A DNA stretch of 64,000 nucleotides from CAVSCD01 sp963726335 (GCA_963726335.1 CAVSCD010000011.1:248001-312000); one strand, 5' to 3'. Shown: positions 15,483 to 27,574, counted from the stretch's first letter. The notes: generated from the letters alone by a model not told the origin. Translations and numbers: made by a program.

Positions 15483-17381
15483 CTAGTCTGCGCAAGCCTC
15501 TTTCGGGGCCAGCGGGAAAGTCAGCACAAAGGTCGTCCCCTGTCCGATTTGGCTCTGGACGGCAATCTGCCCGCCGTACCGGATGACGAGATCCCTGGCG
15601 ATCGACAGTCCCAGGCCGGTGCCTTCTTTGACTTCCGCCCTGGCGTTCGGCGCCCGGTAGAACTCCTCGTAGAGGTGCTTGAGCGAATCTTCGGGTATGC
15701 CGATCCCCGTGTCCGCGACCTCGAGGCGCACCGTGCCGCCCTCGACGTCCAGCGAGACGGTGACCCGGCCCCCGGCCGGCGTGTACTTGACGGCGTTCGA
15801 GACGAGGTTGTTGAGGATGCGGTCGAGGGCGTCGGTGGTGGCGACGATCGTCGCGGCCTCGCCCTGGCGCTGCCGGAAATCGAGCCCGATCCCTCGCTCG
15901 CGGGCGGGGGCCTCGAAGCGCTCGACCACCTGGCGGACGATCCCGTCCAGCCGTACCGGAACGGGCCCTTCGGTTCGCAGGCTGAACTCCTTCTTGCCGG
16001 CGGCCAGGTCAAGGAGGTCGGTGATCAGGGCCTGGAGAAAATCCGCGCGATGGATGGCCCGCCCGAGCAGGTCCCGCTGGCCGGCGCCGAGCTCGCCCGC
16101 GTAGCCGTCCCGCAGGGTTTGGAGGAGACTCCGGATGACGCCCACCGGCGAGCGGAGCTCGTGGGTCACGGTCAGCACGAACCGGGACTTCAGCTCCTCG
16201 AGCCGGCCCAGCGCCCGGTAAGCCATGGCGTTCTCGATCGCCAAGCTGCCCTCGCCCGCCATCGCCGACAGGAACGTGGCGTCGTCGGGAGTGAAGTGGT
16301 CCGGCTCCGCGCTGTAAGCGCGGATCAACCCGAGCGGCCCCGTCTTGCCCTGGAGGGGGGCCGACAGCATCGACCGGATGCCCTCGGCGACGGCCTCGGC
16401 CGGGTACTGGAGACGCGTATCCGCCCCGACGTCGGCGACGGCGACGACCCGGCCCGACAGCACCTCTCGGACAAGAGGGTTCTGCGCGAGCAGCAGGTCG
16501 CCTTTCCTGACATAGGCGTCGCTCAGCCCGTGGACCGCGGCCACGGTGAGCTTGGCGCCGGACTCGTCGAGGAGCCGGATGGAGCAGGCCCGGACGTCCA
16601 TCGCATCGGCGGTGCGCCGCACGATCCGTTCGAGCACCTTGTCGAGCTCGAGCGTCGAGGTGATCGCCTGGGCGCTGTCATAGAGGGTCTGCAGCCGGTC
16701 GTAGGCGCGCTGGAGGTTGTCGCCGAGCTCGACGATCTCCCGCTCGCGCCGGCGCACCCGGCCGTTGATCGTCGAGGCCAGGTAGGCCGAGACGAACATG
16801 GCGGAGACAAAGAACAGCATCACCCCGATGACAAAGAAGGGACGCCGGTAGAAGAGTGGGCCGGAACCGGCGGCGAACGGTGAAAAATGCGCCAGCCAGC
16901 CCGCATACTCCAGCCAGAACGTCGCCCCGACGAGCGCCGTGGCCGTGGACGCGTAAAAGTACGTGGCCGCGGGCGACAGGAAGATCCCGGAGAGGATGAT
17001 GTGGAAGAAGAAATAGTAGAGGACCGGGCTCTCGACGCCGCCCGAAAAGTGGAGAAGCGCGGTCATGGCCAGCCAGTCGAGCCCGATCTGGGCCTTGGTG
17101 AGCCGCTGGAAGCGCAAGATGCTGAGCGGCTCCGCGCCCAGGAGGCGTTTCAGGACCAGGGTACAAGCGGCGTTGTAGCCCAGGATGGCCAGGCCGATGA
17201 GGTAGAGGGGCCCGCCCGGCAGGGGCAGGCGCAGGACACGGCTCACGAACCAGGTCGCCCCCAGCACTCCCAGACCCGCAAACCACCGGATGGTGATGAA
17301 CCGGGCCATGCTGGAGACAAGCTCCTGCTCGACCAGGTCCACCCGGTTCACCCGTCCAGGAAGCGAGGCGCGCATCGGCAT
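15483..17381 (-). CDS. Membrane histidine kinase with GAF domain
   Basis: A 632-residue sensor kinase. About six transmembrane helices span residues 30-205, followed by a coiled linker, a GAF domain (about 225-385, STLELDKVLERIVRRTADAM onward), a HisKA domain with phospho-acceptor His407 in VTHELRSPVGVI, and an ATPase domain with NLVSNAVKYTP, ADTGIGIP and GTGLGLSI boxes. It lies 61 nt downstream of a single-domain response regulator on the same strand, and both sit between the hydrogenase operon and hypBA. Control of hydrogenase genes is an attractive but unproven role. Confidence 0.9.
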   Translation of the reverse strand: MPMRASLPGRVNRVDLVEQELVSSMARFITIRWFAGLGVLGATWFVSRVLRLPLPGGPLYLIGLAILGYNAACTLVLKRLLGAEPLSILRFQRLTKAQIGLDWLAMTALLHFSGGVESPVLYYFFFHIILSGIFLSPAATYFYASTATALVGATFWLEYAGWLAHFSPFAAGSGPLFYRRPFFVIGVMLFFVSAMFVSAYLASTINGRVRRREREIVELGDNLQRAYDRLQTLYDSAQAITSTLELDKVLERIVRRTADAMDVRACSIRLLDESGAKLTVAAVHGLSDAYVRKGDLLLAQNPLVREVLSGRVVAVADVGADTRLQYPAEAVAEGIRSMLSAPLQGKTGPLGLIRAYSAEPDHFTPDDATFLSAMAGEGSLAIENAMAYRALGRLEELKSRFVLTVTHELRSPVGVIRSLLQTLRDGYAGELGAGQRDLLGRAIHRADFLQALITDLLDLAAGKKEFSLRTEGPVPVRLDGIVRQVVERFEAPARERGIGLDFRQRQGEAATIVATTDALDRILNNLVSNAVKYTPAGGRVTVSLDVEGGTVRLEVADTGIGIPEDSLKHLYEEFYRAPNARAEVKEGTGLGLSIARDLVIRYGGQIAVQSQIGQGTTFVLTFPLAPKEACAD

Positions 17382-17442
17382 CCCAAGGGAAAGATTAGGG
17401 GATGACGGTCAGGAAATCAAGGCGAAAAGTGCGCCGGCAGGT

Positions 17443-17853
17443 TCAGGCGGGCCGCTGGCTGAGGGTTTCCCGGACTCTTCTTATGAGTTCGGCCGGCTCG
17501 ATCGGTTTCTCGATGAACGCGTCCACGGGGAGATAGTCCTGGTGGGGGCCGAACCGCAGGGTCGTCGTATCGTGGATCGAGGTGAGCATCAGGACGGGGA
17601 TCTTGCTGAACTCTTTATATTCGGATTTCGGGTCCGGGCTGCGCAACTCGAGGACGACGTGAAAGCCCTCGGTCGTCGTGTCCATCATGACATCGAGGAT
17701 GATCAGGTCGGGCGAGACCTCTTTCACCTTCTGCAGACCCTCGGTGCCGTTCGAGGCCCGGGACACCTTGTAGCCGACGGCTTCGAGCGGCAACCGCATG
17801 GCGTGGACGAGATCGTCGTCGTCATCGATGATCAGGATCTTCTCATTGGCCAT
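17443..17853 (-). CDS. Single-domain response regulator
   Basis: A 136-residue CheY-like receiver with the acidic pocket in IIDDDDD, phospho-acceptor Asp54 in IILDVMMD, Thr in MLTSIHD and Lys in AFIEKPIEP. The segment after the aspartate, DTTTEGFHVVLELR, is longer than usual and is a form I associate with regulators next to anaerobic hydrogenase and NADH-dehydrogenase clusters (recollection, unchecked). There is no DNA-binding domain, so it must act through protein contact. Likely partner is the kinase gene that follows it. Confidence 0.88.
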   Translation of the reverse strand: MANEKILIIDDDDDLVHAMRLPLEAVGYKVSRASNGTEGLQKVKEVSPDLIILDVMMDTTTEGFHVVLELRSPDPKSEYKEFSKIPVLMLTSIHDTTTLRFGPHQDYLPVDAFIEKPIEPAELIRRVRETLSQRPA

Positions 17854-17885
17854 GGCGAACCTCTTATCGTCACTCTGAAGATATG

Positions 17886-17915
17886 ATGGTAGATCAGCAG
17901 CGAAGAGAAAGTCAA
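17886..17915 (-). promoter_or_regulatory. Possible promoter for the regulator-kinase pair
   Basis: Minus-strand TTGACT (17910-17915), 18-nt spacer, TACCAT (17886-17891), about 33 nt before the regulator start. The hypB gene diverges from here. Confidence 0.35.
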
Positions 17916-17984
17916 GGACGCGGGGTGAAATGCGCCTCGGGTTCGGGTAGAATGAAAGTATCGTTTCGTTCCAGGCGGTCGGAA

Positions 17985-18662
17985 ATGAACAGGAAAGAAG
18001 TCATCGTCCAGGAAGAGATCCTCGGCTCGAACAAGAAGGTCGCGGCGGAGATCCGGGAGACGCTCGAGGCGGCCGGCGTGCTGGTCGTGAACCTGCTGAG
18101 CTCGCCCGGCTCGGGAAAGACGACCCTGCTCGAGCGTTTGGCCGAGGCGATGCACGCCGAGCACAAGATCGCCGTCATCGAGGGGGACATCGAAACCGAA
18201 CGGGACGCCGAGCGGATCCGGAAGAAGGGCGTCCCGGCCTGGCAGATCACGACCGGCGGCGCCTGCCACCTCGAAGCGAAGACCGTCGGCCGGCTGATCC
18301 CCGAGATCCCGGCCGGGACCGGGTTTCTGTTCATCGAGAACGTGGGGAACCTCGTCTGCCCCGCGAGCTACGACCTGGGCGAGAGGCTGCGCTGCGTGCT
18401 CCTCTCGACGCCCGAGGGGGACGACAAGCCCAAGAAATACCCGAAAGCCTTCGCCACGGCGGACTGCCTGGTCATCACCAAGGCCGACCTCCTGGCCCAC
18501 CTGCCGTTTGACCTCGAGCGGGCGCAAGCCGAGGCCCTGGACATCAACCCCAGGCTCCGCGTCTTCGTCACCTCGGCGCTCCAGGGCGGGGGCATCGACA
18601 AGCTCGTCCGGTATTTCCTCGAGGCCCGCGCCCGGCTGATCGAGCGCCGAACCCATGCATGA
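17985..18662 (+). CDS. hypB: Hydrogenase nickel incorporation GTPase HypB
   Basis: A 225-residue SIMIBI GTPase that powers nickel delivery to the hydrogenase large subunit. The P-loop SSPGSGKTT is at residues 39-47 with Lys45. EGDIETERDAERI and TTGGACHL hold the metal-site Cys/His region, FIENVGNLVCP follows, and ITKADL is the guanine-specificity motif. It lacks the His-rich N-terminal store found in some HypB proteins. I start at the ATG at 17985; the frame upstream is open but without family character. A TAGAAT at 17949 may be its -10 box. It overlaps hypA by 8 nt. Confidence 0.92.
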   Translation: MNRKEVIVQEEILGSNKKVAAEIRETLEAAGVLVVNLLSSPGSGKTTLLERLAEAMHAEHKIAVIEGDIETERDAERIRKKGVPAWQITTGGACHLEAKTVGRLIPEIPAGTGFLFIENVGNLVCPASYDLGERLRCVLLSTPEGDDKPKKYPKAFATADCLVITKADLLAHLPFDLERAQAEALDINPRLRVFVTSALQGGGIDKLVRYFLEARARLIERRTHA

Positions 18663-18999
18663 GCTCTCGATCGTCGCCAGCCTGTTCGAGACCCTCGAGG
18701 AGAAGGCGCGCCAGCACCATGCCCGGAAGGTCACCAAGGTCACGATCAAGCTGGGGCGCCTGGCGGGCGTCGTCCCCGAGTTCCTGGAGTCGGCCTTCGA
18801 CGCCTACAAGGTCGGGACGATCGCCGCGGAGGCCGAGCTCGAGATCGAGCCGACGCCGGTCCGGGTGCGGTGCCGGAAATGCGGGGTGGAGACCGCCAAG
18901 GACGATTTCATCTTCGCCTGCCCCGCCTGCGACTCGACCGACCTCGAGCTCGACGCCAGCCTCGAGCTTCTCCTCGACCGGATCGAGCTCGAAACTTAG
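18655..18999 (+). CDS. hypA: Hydrogenase nickel chaperone HypA
   Basis: A 114-residue protein with the obligatory MHE nickel-binding N-terminus (MHELSIVASLFETLEE) and a zinc site made of two CxxC pairs, CRKCG and CPACDS, near residues 77-96. It brings nickel to HypB and the hydrogenase. The overlap with hypB means coupled translation. The other hyp genes (C, D, E, F) needed for the Fe(CN)2CO group are not in the window. Confidence 0.92.
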   Translation: MHELSIVASLFETLEEKARQHHARKVTKVTIKLGRLAGVVPEFLESAFDAYKVGTIAAEAELEIEPTPVRVRCRKCGVETAKDDFIFACPACDSTDLELDASLELLLDRIELET

Positions 19000-19008
19000 C
19001 GGGAATTA

Positions 19009-19014
19009 TATAAT
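19009..19014 (+). promoter_or_regulatory. TATAAT box before the large glutamate dehydrogenase
   Basis: A perfect TATAAT, 32 nt before the start codon, in an AT-rich patch. No good -35 hexamer is placed at 16-18 nt, so the promoter is weakly supported. Confidence 0.35.
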
Positions 19015-19046
19015 GATCTCGCCAGCGATTTGATAAGGAGCGCCCC

Positions 19047-21921
<2,875 letters not shown>

Positions 21922-22004
21922 TGGGGCGTCCTGCAAGAAGCTTGGCATATCCCAAAACCACGGAGACGCACCACCGCAGGGGAGCTTGACTCCCCCCTGG
22001 AAGT

Positions 22005-22051
22005 GTCCCGTCTCTGCGAAGGACACTGGAAAGCGAAAAACGAGACGGGAC
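22005..22051. terminator. Inverted repeat between convergent genes
   Basis: GTCCCGTCTC (22005-22014) and GAGACGGGAC (22042-22051) form a perfect 10-bp stem, extendable by a wobble pair to 13, around a 27-nt loop. It lies between the convergent GDH and glutamate-synthase-like genes. It lacks a T-run, so a terminator role is only likely from position. Confidence 0.4.
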
Positions 22052-22063
22052 GCTTGAGCGGCT

Positions 22064-23644
22064 TTAGCCCTTGAGGATCTTCTGGACCTCGTCCTTGTCC
22101 ACGTCGGTGATGAAGGGGATGCCGGAGATATCCGCGGCTTCCTTGGTCAGGGCGGCGATGTCGTCCCGGCCGATGTAGCTCAGGGCGAACTTGCGGTTGC
22201 CGGCCATCAGCTGCCGGACCCCCTGGCTCAACCGCTTGAAATACGTGTAGAGGCCGATCGCCCCCGTCGGCATGACATTGAACCTCTCTTTGAATCTCCG
22301 TCTCAATTCGGGCGCCGTGACGAAGATCTCCTCGGCCGAGTTGCCGAACCGCTCGACAAAGACGGGGATCTGGCCTTCCGTGATCCTCTTGCCGATCGTC
22401 TTCCCCACCATCGTCGCCGCCATCGGGCCCCGGGCCATGCCCACGGCCTTGACGTACGGGGCGCCCAGGGCGAGCGCCTTGAAGATCTGGTCTTCGAAGG
22501 TGATGCCGCCGGCGAAGACGATGTCGGGAAGGTATTCCTTCTGTTTGGCCAGCTGGTGGGCGAAGTTCCGGGTCAGCGACCAGATCTCGACGCTCGGGAT
22601 GCCCCATTCGTTCATCATCCTCCAGGGGCTCATGCCGGTGCCTCCCCCGGCGCCGTCCACCGTCAGGACGTCGATCTTGGCTTTCGAGGCGAATTTGACG
22701 GCCCGGGCCAGGTCGGCGGGCCGGTAGGCGCCGGTCTTGAGGAAAACATACTTGGCGCCGGCCTTGCGGAGCTCGGCCACGCGCTTCATGAAGCTCTCCT
22801 CCTCGACCATGCCCAGCCGGGAATGCCGCTCGAACTCCTTGAAGCTGCCCTTCTCGAAGGCCTGGATGATGTTCGGGTCTTCGGGATCGGGGAGGACGAT
22901 GTAGCCGCGCTTTTTGAGCTCCTGGGCCTTGGCCAGGGACTTGATCTTGACCTCGCCGCCGATGTCCTTGGCGCCCTGGCCCCATTTGAGCTCGACGACT
23001 TCGACGCCCAGCTTGTTGACGGCGTATTCCTGGACACCCAGCCGGCCGTCCTCGACATTAGCCTGGACGACGACGGTCCCGTAGCCGTCCTCCTGCCATT
23101 TCCGGTACAGGCCGACCCGGGACTCCATATCCGGAGAGCGGACGATCTTGCCGTTCTTGATGACCGCTTCCTCATCCATGGCGCAGACGTTCTCGCCGAC
23201 CGTCAGGATCGTTCCGGACAGGGCCGCGCCCCCGGCCAGCCCTTCCCAGTTCTGCTTGGCGACGTTCGTCGAACCCATGCCGCCGAGGACGAAGGGCACC
23301 CGCAGCTTGATGCCTTTGTCGCGGCCGAGGCGCGTCTCGATGGTGACCTTCTCGAAGGTCGCCTTGTCGCTGTCGGCCTCGACGCCGTGGGCCCCGACCG
23401 CCGTCCCCATGATGCTGAAGTCGGAGAGGTCAACCGGGTATTCCTTTTCCGAAGCGGCGGTGATGATGCCGAAGGGCTGGGGATACAGCACTTCGGCCCC
23501 GCGGTAGGCGGACTTGCCGATCTCGCACATCCCGATGCAGCCGTCGACGCAGGTGACGCACATCCCGCTGAAGGGGCTGATGGACCCTTCGGTCCGGTTC
23601 TTGGTCAGGGTGGCGGCGCTTCTATTCAATTTCGTATAGGCCAT
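22064..23644 (-). CDS. FMN-binding glutamate synthase-like protein with N-terminal four-Cys motif
   Basis: A 526-residue protein built on the FMN barrel of glutamate synthase (GltB domain 2): GIKLRVPFVLGGMGSTN, VVELKWGQGAKDIGGEV, DVLTVDGAGGGTGMSP, DIVFAGGITFEDQIFKALALGA. It lacks the glutaminase domain and I see no canonical 3Fe-4S cysteine set. Instead Cys29, 32, 36 and 40 lie in CVTCVDGCIGMC at the N-terminus, fit for an iron-sulfur cluster. It is last in an operon with a ferredoxin-like subunit, a NuoF-GltD fusion and NuoE, 54 nt after the ferredoxin-like gene. It may accept electrons from that complex. Glutamate synthesis is possible but unproven. Confidence 0.8.
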   Translation of the reverse strand: MAYTKLNRSAATLTKNRTEGSISPFSGMCVTCVDGCIGMCEIGKSAYRGAEVLYPQPFGIITAASEKEYPVDLSDFSIMGTAVGAHGVEADSDKATFEKVTIETRLGRDKGIKLRVPFVLGGMGSTNVAKQNWEGLAGGAALSGTILTVGENVCAMDEEAVIKNGKIVRSPDMESRVGLYRKWQEDGYGTVVVQANVEDGRLGVQEYAVNKLGVEVVELKWGQGAKDIGGEVKIKSLAKAQELKKRGYIVLPDPEDPNIIQAFEKGSFKEFERHSRLGMVEEESFMKRVAELRKAGAKYVFLKTGAYRPADLARAVKFASKAKIDVLTVDGAGGGTGMSPWRMMNEWGIPSVEIWSLTRNFAHQLAKQKEYLPDIVFAGGITFEDQIFKALALGAPYVKAVGMARGPMAATMVGKTIGKRITEGQIPVFVERFGNSAEEIFVTAPELRRRFKERFNVMPTGAIGLYTYFKRLSQGVRQLMAGNRKFALSYIGRDDIAALTKEAADISGIPFITDVDKDEVQKILKG

Positions 23645-23698
23645 GGTCAGATCCTCCTCGTTGTCTTGGTGATATCAAAACAGGGCATTGTATTGCCT

Positions 23699-24406
23699 TT
23701 ACAGCTTCTTGGCTTCCGCTTCCGCGCCGGGGGTTTCCCGGACGCAGGTCCCGCACCGTCCCGCGTCGTACATCCAGCACTGGAGCTCGCCGTAAACGTC
23801 GAGGCAGGTCGGGTCCATCGTCAGGCAGCCGTTGCAGACGGCCGTGTCGGCCTGGGGGCCCTGGCAGCGCAGCTGGCAGGCCGGACAGATGTACATGCAG
23901 CCGCCGCAGGCCCGGCACTCCTCCGATTTCGCATCAAAGGGAGTCGAGATCTTTTTCTTGTACCCCCTCTTCTGAAAGCCGATGGCTTTGCCGTCCATCT
24001 GCTCGTTGCACATCCGGACGCACAGGCCGCACAGGATGCACTCCTCGTTCCTGGCCTCGAACCGCAGCTGCTTGACCCCGAATTTCGAAGCCAGGTCCTG
24101 GATCGTCTTGGAGTAGGGGGCGACCGAAAGCATGAGCTCGATCATCATCCGGCGGGCCTCGATGACCCTCTTCGTGTCGGTCCGGACGACGAGCCCCGCC
24201 TCGGCCGGATAGGTGCACGAGGTCACGAGCTTCGACCTCGGCTCCTCCCCGACCTCCACGAGACACAGCCGGCAGCCTCCGAAGTCGCTCAACCCTTCGT
24301 GGTGGCAAAGGGTGGGGATTTCGAGGCCGTAGAATTCGGCGGTCTCGAGGACCGTCCAGCCCTCTTCAGCTTGGACCGGCAGGCCGTTGAGTATCAGTTC
24401 GATCAT
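23699..24406 (-). CDS. HndD/NuoG-like iron-sulfur subunit without catalytic domain
   Basis: A 235-residue protein. An N-terminal [2Fe-2S] ferredoxin domain has CHHEGLSDFGGCRLC and a later Cys in VTSC. Then come CILCGLCVRMC and CRACGGCMYICPACQLRC, two 4Fe-4S-type sets, and a Cys-rich tail (VCNGCLTMDPTC, QCWM, CGTC). It resembles the N-terminal electron-wire part of HndD/HydA or NuoG but ends before any H-cluster or molybdopterin domain. I chose the ATG at 24406, which overlaps the fusion gene stop as ATGA. It probably docks on NuoF and carries electrons to ferredoxin or to the glutamate-synthase-like protein. Confidence 0.8.
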   Translation of the reverse strand: MIELILNGLPVQAEEGWTVLETAEFYGLEIPTLCHHEGLSDFGGCRLCLVEVGEEPRSKLVTSCTYPAEAGLVVRTDTKRVIEARRMMIELMLSVAPYSKTIQDLASKFGVKQLRFEARNEECILCGLCVRMCNEQMDGKAIGFQKRGYKKKISTPFDAKSEECRACGGCMYICPACQLRCQGPQADTAVCNGCLTMDPTCLDVYGELQCWMYDAGRCGTCVRETPGAEAEAKKL

Positions 24407-27400
24407 ATTTCCCGTCCTGTGGCTTTCTTCCCGTCCTCGGTCTCCAGCTCGCAATGGAGGCAGCGCCGGGCTTCCCGGACCGCCACGTCCCGGGCGAACC
24501 CCAGCTCGACCTCCTCGTGCACCGTCTTCCTCCGGCTCGGCGGGAGGTGGGGCATCTTCGACCTCTTGGCCTCCTCGAGTTCCTCGTCGCTGAGCTCAAC
24601 AGGCTTGATGTAGCGGGAAGGCCGGGTGAGCCGGCGGGCCCGGACCAGGGGCTGCCCCTCGAGGTAGCTGTCGACGGCCTCGGCGGCGGCTTTTCCCGCG
24701 GCGATGGCGTCGATGACACTGCTCGGGCCGGTGACGACGTCGCCGCCGGCAAAAACGCCCGGCCGGGTCGTGGCCATGGTCGCCGGGTCGACGATGATCG
24801 TCCCCCACTTCGGCGACAGGGTCAGGCCGTCGCTCTCCTTAAGATAAGGAGTGTAAGCCCGCTCGCTCAGGGCCAGGATCAGGGTATCGGCGGCCGCCAG
24901 GAACTCCGAGCCCTCGATGGGCACCGGCCGGGGCCGCCCCGTCTCGTCCTTATCGCCGAGCATCATCCGCTGGCACTGAACTCCCGTGACCCGGCCGTCC
25001 TTCTCCCGGACCCATTTCGGCGCCACCAGGAACTCGATCTTCACGCCCTCTTCCAGGGCCGCTACGATCTCCTCCGGATAGGCCGGCATCTCTTTCCGGG
25101 TCCGGCGATAGAGGATGGTGACTTTCTTGACGTTCCTGCTCCTGAGGGCCACCCGGGCGGCGTCGACCGCCGAATTCCCGCCGCCGATGACGACGACCCG
25201 GCCGCCCAGCTCGACGGGCCGTCCGAGGTGCACGTCCTTCAGGTATTCGAGCGCCTGCAGGACCCCCTCGGATCCTTCTCCCGGGACGCCGATCTCGATC
25301 GGCTTGTGGGCCCCGGTCGCGATGAAGACGGCCTTATAGCCCTGGCCGTGGAGGTCGTCCAGGGTGAAGTCCTTGCCCAGGGCCATGCTGGTTTTGATGG
25401 TCACCCCGGACTTGACGAGATAATCGATGTCCTCGCCGAGGACGTCTTTGGGGAGCCTGTGACCGGGGATGGTCACGGCCAGCATGCCTCCGGGAACCGG
25501 AAGCGCTTCGAAGATCCGGACCGCGTATCCCTTCCGCGCCAGGTAATAACCCGCCGTCAGCCCGGCCGGGCCGGCGCCGACGATGGCGACTTTGTCCGTC
25601 TTGGTGACCGGGAATTTGACCGGCTCGTCGAGCCCTTTGGCCTTGGCCCAGTCCATCACGAACCGCTTCAGCCCGCGGATGGAGATCGGCTCGCCGATCT
25701 CCCCGGCCCGGCAGACCGTCTCGCAGGCGCGGCTGCAGACCCGGCCGCAGACCGAGGGCAGCGGATTGTCCTTGCGGATCACCTGATAGGCCTCTTCGAA
25801 TTTCTTCTGGGCGATGAGAGCGATATACGTGGACGCTTCCTGGCCGATCGGGCAGATGTACTGGCACGGCGACGAGACGATCTCCTTGCACGCCATGGCC
25901 GGGCATCGCTTCTCGACGACGTGCTTTTCGTACTCGTCCCGAAAATACCGCAGGGTGGAGAGCACGGGGTTGGCGGCCGTCTGGCCCAGGCCGCAGAGGG
26001 AGGCGTCCTTGACCGAGCGGGCCAGCTCTTCGAGCAGGCTGATGTCCTCGAGGGTCGCCTTGCCGTCGGTGATCTTCTTGACGATCTCCCACATCCGCTG
26101 GGTGCCCTCGCGGCAGGAAATGCACTTCCCGCAGGACTCGTCGCGGAGGAAGTTGAGGAAATATTTGGCGACATCGACCATGCAGGTCTTCTCGTCCATG
26201 ACGATCATGCCGCCCGAGCCCATGATCGAGCCCGCCTGGGCCAGGCTCTCGTAATCGATGGGCAGGTCGAGCATCTCCTTGGGGAGGCAGCCGCCCGAAG
26301 GGCCGCCGGTCTGGACGGCCTTGAAGGCCCGGTCGCCGGGGATGCCGCCGCCGATATCGTAAATGATCTCGCGCAGCGTGATGCCCATCGGGACTTCGAC
26401 GAGGCCGGTGTTATTGATCTTGCCGACGAGCGAGAAGATCTTGGTCCCCTTGCTGCCGTCGGTGCCGATGCCGGCGAACCAGTCGGCTCCCTTGTCGACG
26501 ATCAGGGGAACGTTCCCCCAGGTTTCGACGTTGTTGATGCATGTCGGCTTGCCGAACAGGCCTTTGACCGTCGGGAAGGGCGGCCGCTGCCGCGGTTCGC
26601 CGACGCGGCCCTCGATCGAGGCGATCAGGGCCGTCTCCTCGCCGCAGACAAAAGCGCCGGCGCCCTTGGCGATGCGGATCTCGAAATCGAACCCGCTGCC
26701 GAGAATGTCCTGGCCGAGCAGGCCCAGGCGCCGCAATTCCTCGATGGCCAGTGTGACGTGCTTGACGGCCAGCGGGTACTCGTCCCGGACATACATGTAG
26801 CCTTCCCGGGCGCCCATGGCGTAGGCGCCGATGATCATGCCTTCGAGGACCCGGTGGGGGTTCCCCTCGAGGAGGCTGCGGTCCATGTAGGCGCCGGGGT
26901 CGCCCTCGTCGGCGTTGCAGATGACGTACTTCAGGTCCCCCTTGGATTTCCGGGCGGATTCCCACTTCAGCCCGGTCGGGAACCCGGCGCCGCCGCGCCC
27001 GCGAAGCCCGGATCTTTTCACCGTCTCGATGACCTCTTCCGGCTTCAGGACGGTCAGCGCTCTCAGCAGGGAGCCGTAGCCGCCGATGGCGAAGTAATCA
27101 TTGATCTCCGTCGGATCGATCAGGGCGTTGTCCCCGAGCAGTATGCGCTTCTGCTTTCTATAGAAGCCGATGCTGTCTTCCTGGACGGCGGTCTCCGCGG
27201 TCCGCGGGTCCTTGAAGAGAAGGTCGGGCAGGATCTTCTTCTTGAGGACGGTTTCGCTGATGATCGCCCGGCCATTCCGGGGTTCGACCTTCTGATAGAA
27301 AACGTTGTGCGGGAAGATGATGATGTTGGGCTCGGCTTCGCAGAAACCGTGGCACCCGGTGACCTTGACCTTGACCCGGCCCTCGAGCTTCTGGTCACGG

Positions 27401-27573
27401 ATCGCCCTGTTCAGGGCGTTGATGACCTTGACCGATCCCCGCGCCTGGCCGCAGGTCCCGGAGGACACCGTCAGCACGGGCCTTTTGTCCGACCTGCGGA
27501 GCCTGACCTGTTCCTGGATGACGGCCTTGAGGTCCCTGGCCGTCCGGATTTTTTCCGTTGAGTTCATGGTCAT
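24403..27573 (-). CDS. NuoF-GltD fusion: NADH dehydrogenase flavoprotein joined to an NADPH/FAD oxidoreductase
   Basis: A 1056-residue fusion. Residues 1-120 are a thioredoxin-like ferredoxin domain. Residues ~120-560 are NuoF/HydB: FMN loop RGRGGAGFPTGLKWE near 192, NADEGDPGAYMDRSLLEG near 220, and 4Fe-4S ligands CGKCISC near 481 plus a fourth Cys near 525. Residues ~570-1050 are GltD/NfnB-like: CQYICP and CGRVCSRACETVC for two clusters, an FAD site IVGAGPAGLTAGYY near 667 and an NADPH site VVIGGGNSAVDAARVA near 797. Such a protein can exchange electrons among NADH, NADPH and a carrier. It starts 1 nt after nuoE. Confidence 0.88.
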   Translation of the reverse strand: MTMNSTEKIRTARDLKAVIQEQVRLRRSDKRPVLTVSSGTCGQARGSVKVINALNRAIRDQKLEGRVKVKVTGCHGFCEAEPNIIIFPHNVFYQKVEPRNGRAIISETVLKKKILPDLLFKDPRTAETAVQEDSIGFYRKQKRILLGDNALIDPTEINDYFAIGGYGSLLRALTVLKPEEVIETVKRSGLRGRGGAGFPTGLKWESARKSKGDLKYVICNADEGDPGAYMDRSLLEGNPHRVLEGMIIGAYAMGAREGYMYVRDEYPLAVKHVTLAIEELRRLGLLGQDILGSGFDFEIRIAKGAGAFVCGEETALIASIEGRVGEPRQRPPFPTVKGLFGKPTCINNVETWGNVPLIVDKGADWFAGIGTDGSKGTKIFSLVGKINNTGLVEVPMGITLREIIYDIGGGIPGDRAFKAVQTGGPSGGCLPKEMLDLPIDYESLAQAGSIMGSGGMIVMDEKTCMVDVAKYFLNFLRDESCGKCISCREGTQRMWEIVKKITDGKATLEDISLLEELARSVKDASLCGLGQTAANPVLSTLRYFRDEYEKHVVEKRCPAMACKEIVSSPCQYICPIGQEASTYIALIAQKKFEEAYQVIRKDNPLPSVCGRVCSRACETVCRAGEIGEPISIRGLKRFVMDWAKAKGLDEPVKFPVTKTDKVAIVGAGPAGLTAGYYLARKGYAVRIFEALPVPGGMLAVTIPGHRLPKDVLGEDIDYLVKSGVTIKTSMALGKDFTLDDLHGQGYKAVFIATGAHKPIEIGVPGEGSEGVLQALEYLKDVHLGRPVELGGRVVVIGGGNSAVDAARVALRSRNVKKVTILYRRTRKEMPAYPEEIVAALEEGVKIEFLVAPKWVREKDGRVTGVQCQRMMLGDKDETGRPRPVPIEGSEFLAAADTLILALSERAYTPYLKESDGLTLSPKWGTIIVDPATMATTRPGVFAGGDVVTGPSSVIDAIAAGKAAAEAVDSYLEGQPLVRARRLTRPSRYIKPVELSDEELEEAKRSKMPHLPPSRRKTVHEEVELGFARDVAVREARRCLHCELETEDGKKATGREI

Positions 27574-27574
27574 C

